From the NCBI RefSeq assembly GCF_000143535.2, contig NC_037318.1:1178001-1242000 (forward strand): a stretch of DNA of 64,000 nt, in the 5' to 3' direction. This document shows, one piece after another, positions 61,215 to 64,000 of the stretch. A program made the translations under genes and the position numbers. The notes beneath the pieces were generated by a model. That model did not search any database. It saw only the letters and a program-made list of their open reading frames with translations, and was not told the origin of the DNA. Origin of the DNA: Botrytis cinerea B05.10. Lineage: Eukaryota; Ascomycota; Leotiomycetes; Helotiales; Sclerotiniaceae. Position 1 is the stretch's first letter. Every line of letters begins with the position of its first letter.

Positions 61215-64000
61215 TATGTTTTGTAGTCCTAGCTTTTAGAATTTTAAGTAATATTATAATAATATAAATTATAATATTATATTGACTTTATTATTCCTAT
61301 AATGATATTAATATTGATTAGTAATATTATAAATCAGGAGTCTAATATTTTAATTTTAAATATAATATATATTTATAATTAAGATTAATATTTCTTTAAA
61401 AAAATATAAACTTTTATATTAATTTATTATAATTTGATATTTGTTTTTGTATAAATAAGAATCAATAATAATGTAGTAGTAGTTTTTATGTAAGTATTAA
61501 TTTAATGTAATTTGATATTTGTATTATTGAAAGAAGTTAGTAATATAATAATGATTTTTATATTAATTTTAATTTATATTTGATTCTTTTTTGTAATATA
61601 TATTGAAGAAATAGAAATTAATAATATTAGCTTAAATTTAGTAATATTATATATAATATAATTTTGTAATCTTTTTATAAAATTGTATTTTATTTATATT
61701 TATATTATCGATTTCTTTATTATTATTTATTTATTATTTATAAAATGATAAAAGTTTTTTTAAAATCTTTTTAGATGGAGAGAAATGTTTTTGAAAATCT
61801 TATTTTAAATATTAAATTGAAAATGATATTAGTTATTATAATTGAAGAATATAAAGAATTATTATAAAAATGAATAAATTATTTTATTAATATATAAAAT
61901 ACAAATATAAAAAAGATTAGAGATTTTATTAAATATAAGGTTTATAAATATTAATATTAGAAATATTACAATTAAGAATTGTAATTAGATTATTATTTTG
62001 TATTTGATAAATTTATATTAGTATATTTTTTATAAATTAATATATATATCTTATATAAGTTTAAATACAAGTTATATTTATACAAAATATATATTGATAA
62101 ACCAGAAAAATATATAATTCAATTAGTTTATAAAACTTTGATTGATATATATCGATCACCTTATAAAATATAAATATCTAAAAAGATTATTGAAGTGATT
62201 TCTGAAAAGGAATTTGTATTTCGATTGAGAAATATATAATAAAGAATTGTAATTAAAAAACTATATGTATTATTTAAAGATTCTGAGATATTTTGAATAA
62301 AGGATTTGCATATTGATTCTTTAGAATTTAATATATATATTTTATTATAATTACCTTTTTATATTATAACAATTGAAAAGAGTTAATAAAAATAAAGTTA
62401 TTGATATTGAATACAAGGTATTAATAGAATTATAATCAAAAACATTTTTACAATTGAAAACATTTCTATAACTTTCAAACTTTATATTAGGAAATAGATT
62501 AATTATATATGAATATTATAATCCTAAAAAACCATTACCATTTTCAATATTTCAAAAATTCATTGGCTTATTATTAAAACTATTTTGAATCAATTTTGAA
62601 TAATCTTTGAAAGTATTATCTTTTTATTATAATAATCTATTATTGTAATAATCATTTCAATAATAGGAATAATATTATAATTAATATAATTCGAATTAGT
62701 AGTATATATATTAATATATATATTGGAATAGATATCTGAGTAGAGAATTGAATAATAATAATAATAATTTTAATAATAGTAGTAAAAATAATAATGGTGA
62801 AGAGAATGGAGGAGGATATAATAGAGATAATTTTGAATATAATGATAGTATTTAAAACAATTTATTTAGAATATTATAAAGAGTTATTAATATTAAACAA
62901 TTATTGGAAAATCTTATAAAGTTTTATGAAAAAGTTAATAAATATAATAAATAGAATAACAATTTTATTTATAAGTATTTAATATTTATTAATAATTATT
63001 AATAAATCGATTTATTTGAATATCTATTACTGAAAGTATTTCTTATAATATTTATTGAAGTTATATTCGATTTTTATTATACAAATTTAAATAATATATT
63101 TAATATAATAAAAGAGATTTATTAAATAATAAAGATTATATTTGAAGATTTAAAATACAAATATAATCTTATATAATAATAAGAAAATATTATATTCAAA
63201 AGTATTATAGTAGAATTAGATAATATTGGTAAATCAATGAATTATTATTTGTAATTGATAATAATGAAGTTTTGTTATTTATATAAGAGATTCAATTTAA
63301 TAATAAGAATTAATGAGTTATTATATTAAAAGATTGTTAATATATATATATTAATATCAATATATTTTATTATTTGCTTTTGCTTTGTAAAAGATATATT
63401 AAGTTTTTTTGAAAAATTATAATCAATTATAATGATATAGAAGCAATCTTATATAAACGAAATTATAATATTCTATATCAATTATAAATATCAATATAAT
63501 TAAGGTAAATATAATCAAAAAGGTTTTAAATATAATAATTATTATCTATTCAAATTATAAATAAAAAAGAAGTATTTTGTTTATAAGAAAGAGAATTATT
63601 AATCAATTCGATATAATAAGAAGGAATACAATAAATCAAAAAGCAAATATAAAAAATAATTCAAAAATAAAAATAACTTTGATAAGAGTTTTGAGTAATT
63701 CCTTGTTGAATATGAAGAATCTAATTAAGACGATAATGAAGATATCGATTTAGATATCAATAGCAAAATAGTAATCTATTTTATATAATTCGAATTATAA
63801 GAATCATTTATATAAGAATTATATTTAAATTTTATTATTTATATTGGATTTATAAATAATAGAAAGATTATAATGAATTTAAATAATAAGATCTTTGAAT
63901 ATATTTTGATATATTAAGTTTATAAAAAGAGAATGATTTATATTAGTAAATACAATATAAAAGAATTCTAAAACATTATTATTAATATAACTATTACAGA
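61215..64000 (+). mobile_element. Extremely AT-rich block with RIP-decayed retroelement (gag region), continues past window
   Basis: From about 61.22 kb the sequence is almost entirely A and T, with no open frame of useful length. On the plus strand an Asn-rich, gag-like low-complexity part is readable near 62.75-62.85 kb. At about 63.57-63.77 kb there is a zinc-knuckle-like region, 'KYFVYKKENY', a stop, then 'SIRYNKKEYNK'. Further on come 'LVEYEE' and an acidic run. In fungal retroelement Gag proteins this region has C-x2-C and C-W and His residues. Here Cys codons appear as TAT and Trp/Gln codons as TAA, exactly the changes C:G-to-T:A mutation makes. This is the mark of RIP. The element should continue into protease/reverse-transcriptase remnants beyond the window. 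Its LTRs were not identified. Confidence 0.65.
63570..63770 (+). pseudogene. RIP-mutated Gag zinc-knuckle region
   Basis: The best-preserved coding trace inside the AT-rich block. It is a Lys-rich stretch with tyrosines at the positions where knuckle cysteines and a histidine are expected, in-frame stops where Trp and Gln are expected, and an acidic tail. Whether it is Ty3/gypsy or Ty1/copia type cannot be decided from this piece. Confidence 0.5.

Noticed and set aside
61215..64000. Mitochondrial DNA insert (NUMT) or a coding region in a reassigned code
   Set aside because: The readable trace is a retroelement knuckle with RIP-type changes, and no mitochondrial gene or tRNA was seen; not fully excluded without a search.

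Overview
The window is nuclear DNA from a filamentous ascomycete (Pezizomycotina). Evidence for this is short introns of about 50-90 bases with GTATGT/GTAAGT donors and CTAAC-type branch sites, a split tRNA-Tyr gene, fungal-only families (2EXR proteins, a PHO80-type cyclin, a Mug72-like reductase, a DUF7923-like CCCH protein), and a C:G-to-T:A decayed retroelement of the kind left by repeat-induced point mutation (RIP). The gene content and style suggest Leotiomycetes, possibly Sclerotiniaceae (Botrytis/Sclerotinia-like), but that placement is inference.

Layout. 1-12 kb is gene-rich: the 3' part of SMC5 (+), a coiled-coil protein of unknown function (-), a frameshifted 2EXR gene (+), tRNA-Tyr(GUA) with a 12-base intron (+), a CCCH zinc-finger protein (-), and a secreted Cys-containing protein with a chitin-binding-like motif (-). 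12-33 kb is almost gene-free. It is broken only by a large PHO80/Pcl-type cyclin gene (17.9-19.9 kb, -) and is filled with microsatellites, homopolymers and strand-asymmetric pyrimidine tracts. 33-43 kb is gene-rich again: a WBP11-like splicing factor (-), a second 2EXR gene (-), an unusual fusion of a degenerate dynamin-type GTPase region to a beta-trefoil-like domain (+), POP1 of RNase P/MRP (-), and divergent from it a His-rich protein of unknown function (+). 43-58 kb holds one clear gene, a Mug72-like ketopantoate-reductase-family protein with a long disordered tail (-), plus repeats and unrecognised small ORFs. At 58.1-59.5 kb there is a badly decayed ABCC-type transporter (-), recognisable by its Walker A, signature, Walker B and H-loop regions, which are scattered over all three frames. 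From about 61.2 kb to the end the base composition switches abruptly to extremely AT-rich DNA that carries the remains of a retroelement gag region. The switch lies at a short GC-rich palindrome.

Several genes belong to housekeeping machinery: chromosome structure (SMC5), splicing (WBP11), RNase P/MRP (POP1), translation (tRNA-Tyr) and CDK control (cyclin). I see no biosynthetic cluster or operon-like cooperation. The most unusual items are the pseudo-GTPase/beta-trefoil fusion at 37.1-38.1 kb, the RIP-decayed AT-rich block, and the very long gene-free region upstream of the cyclin.
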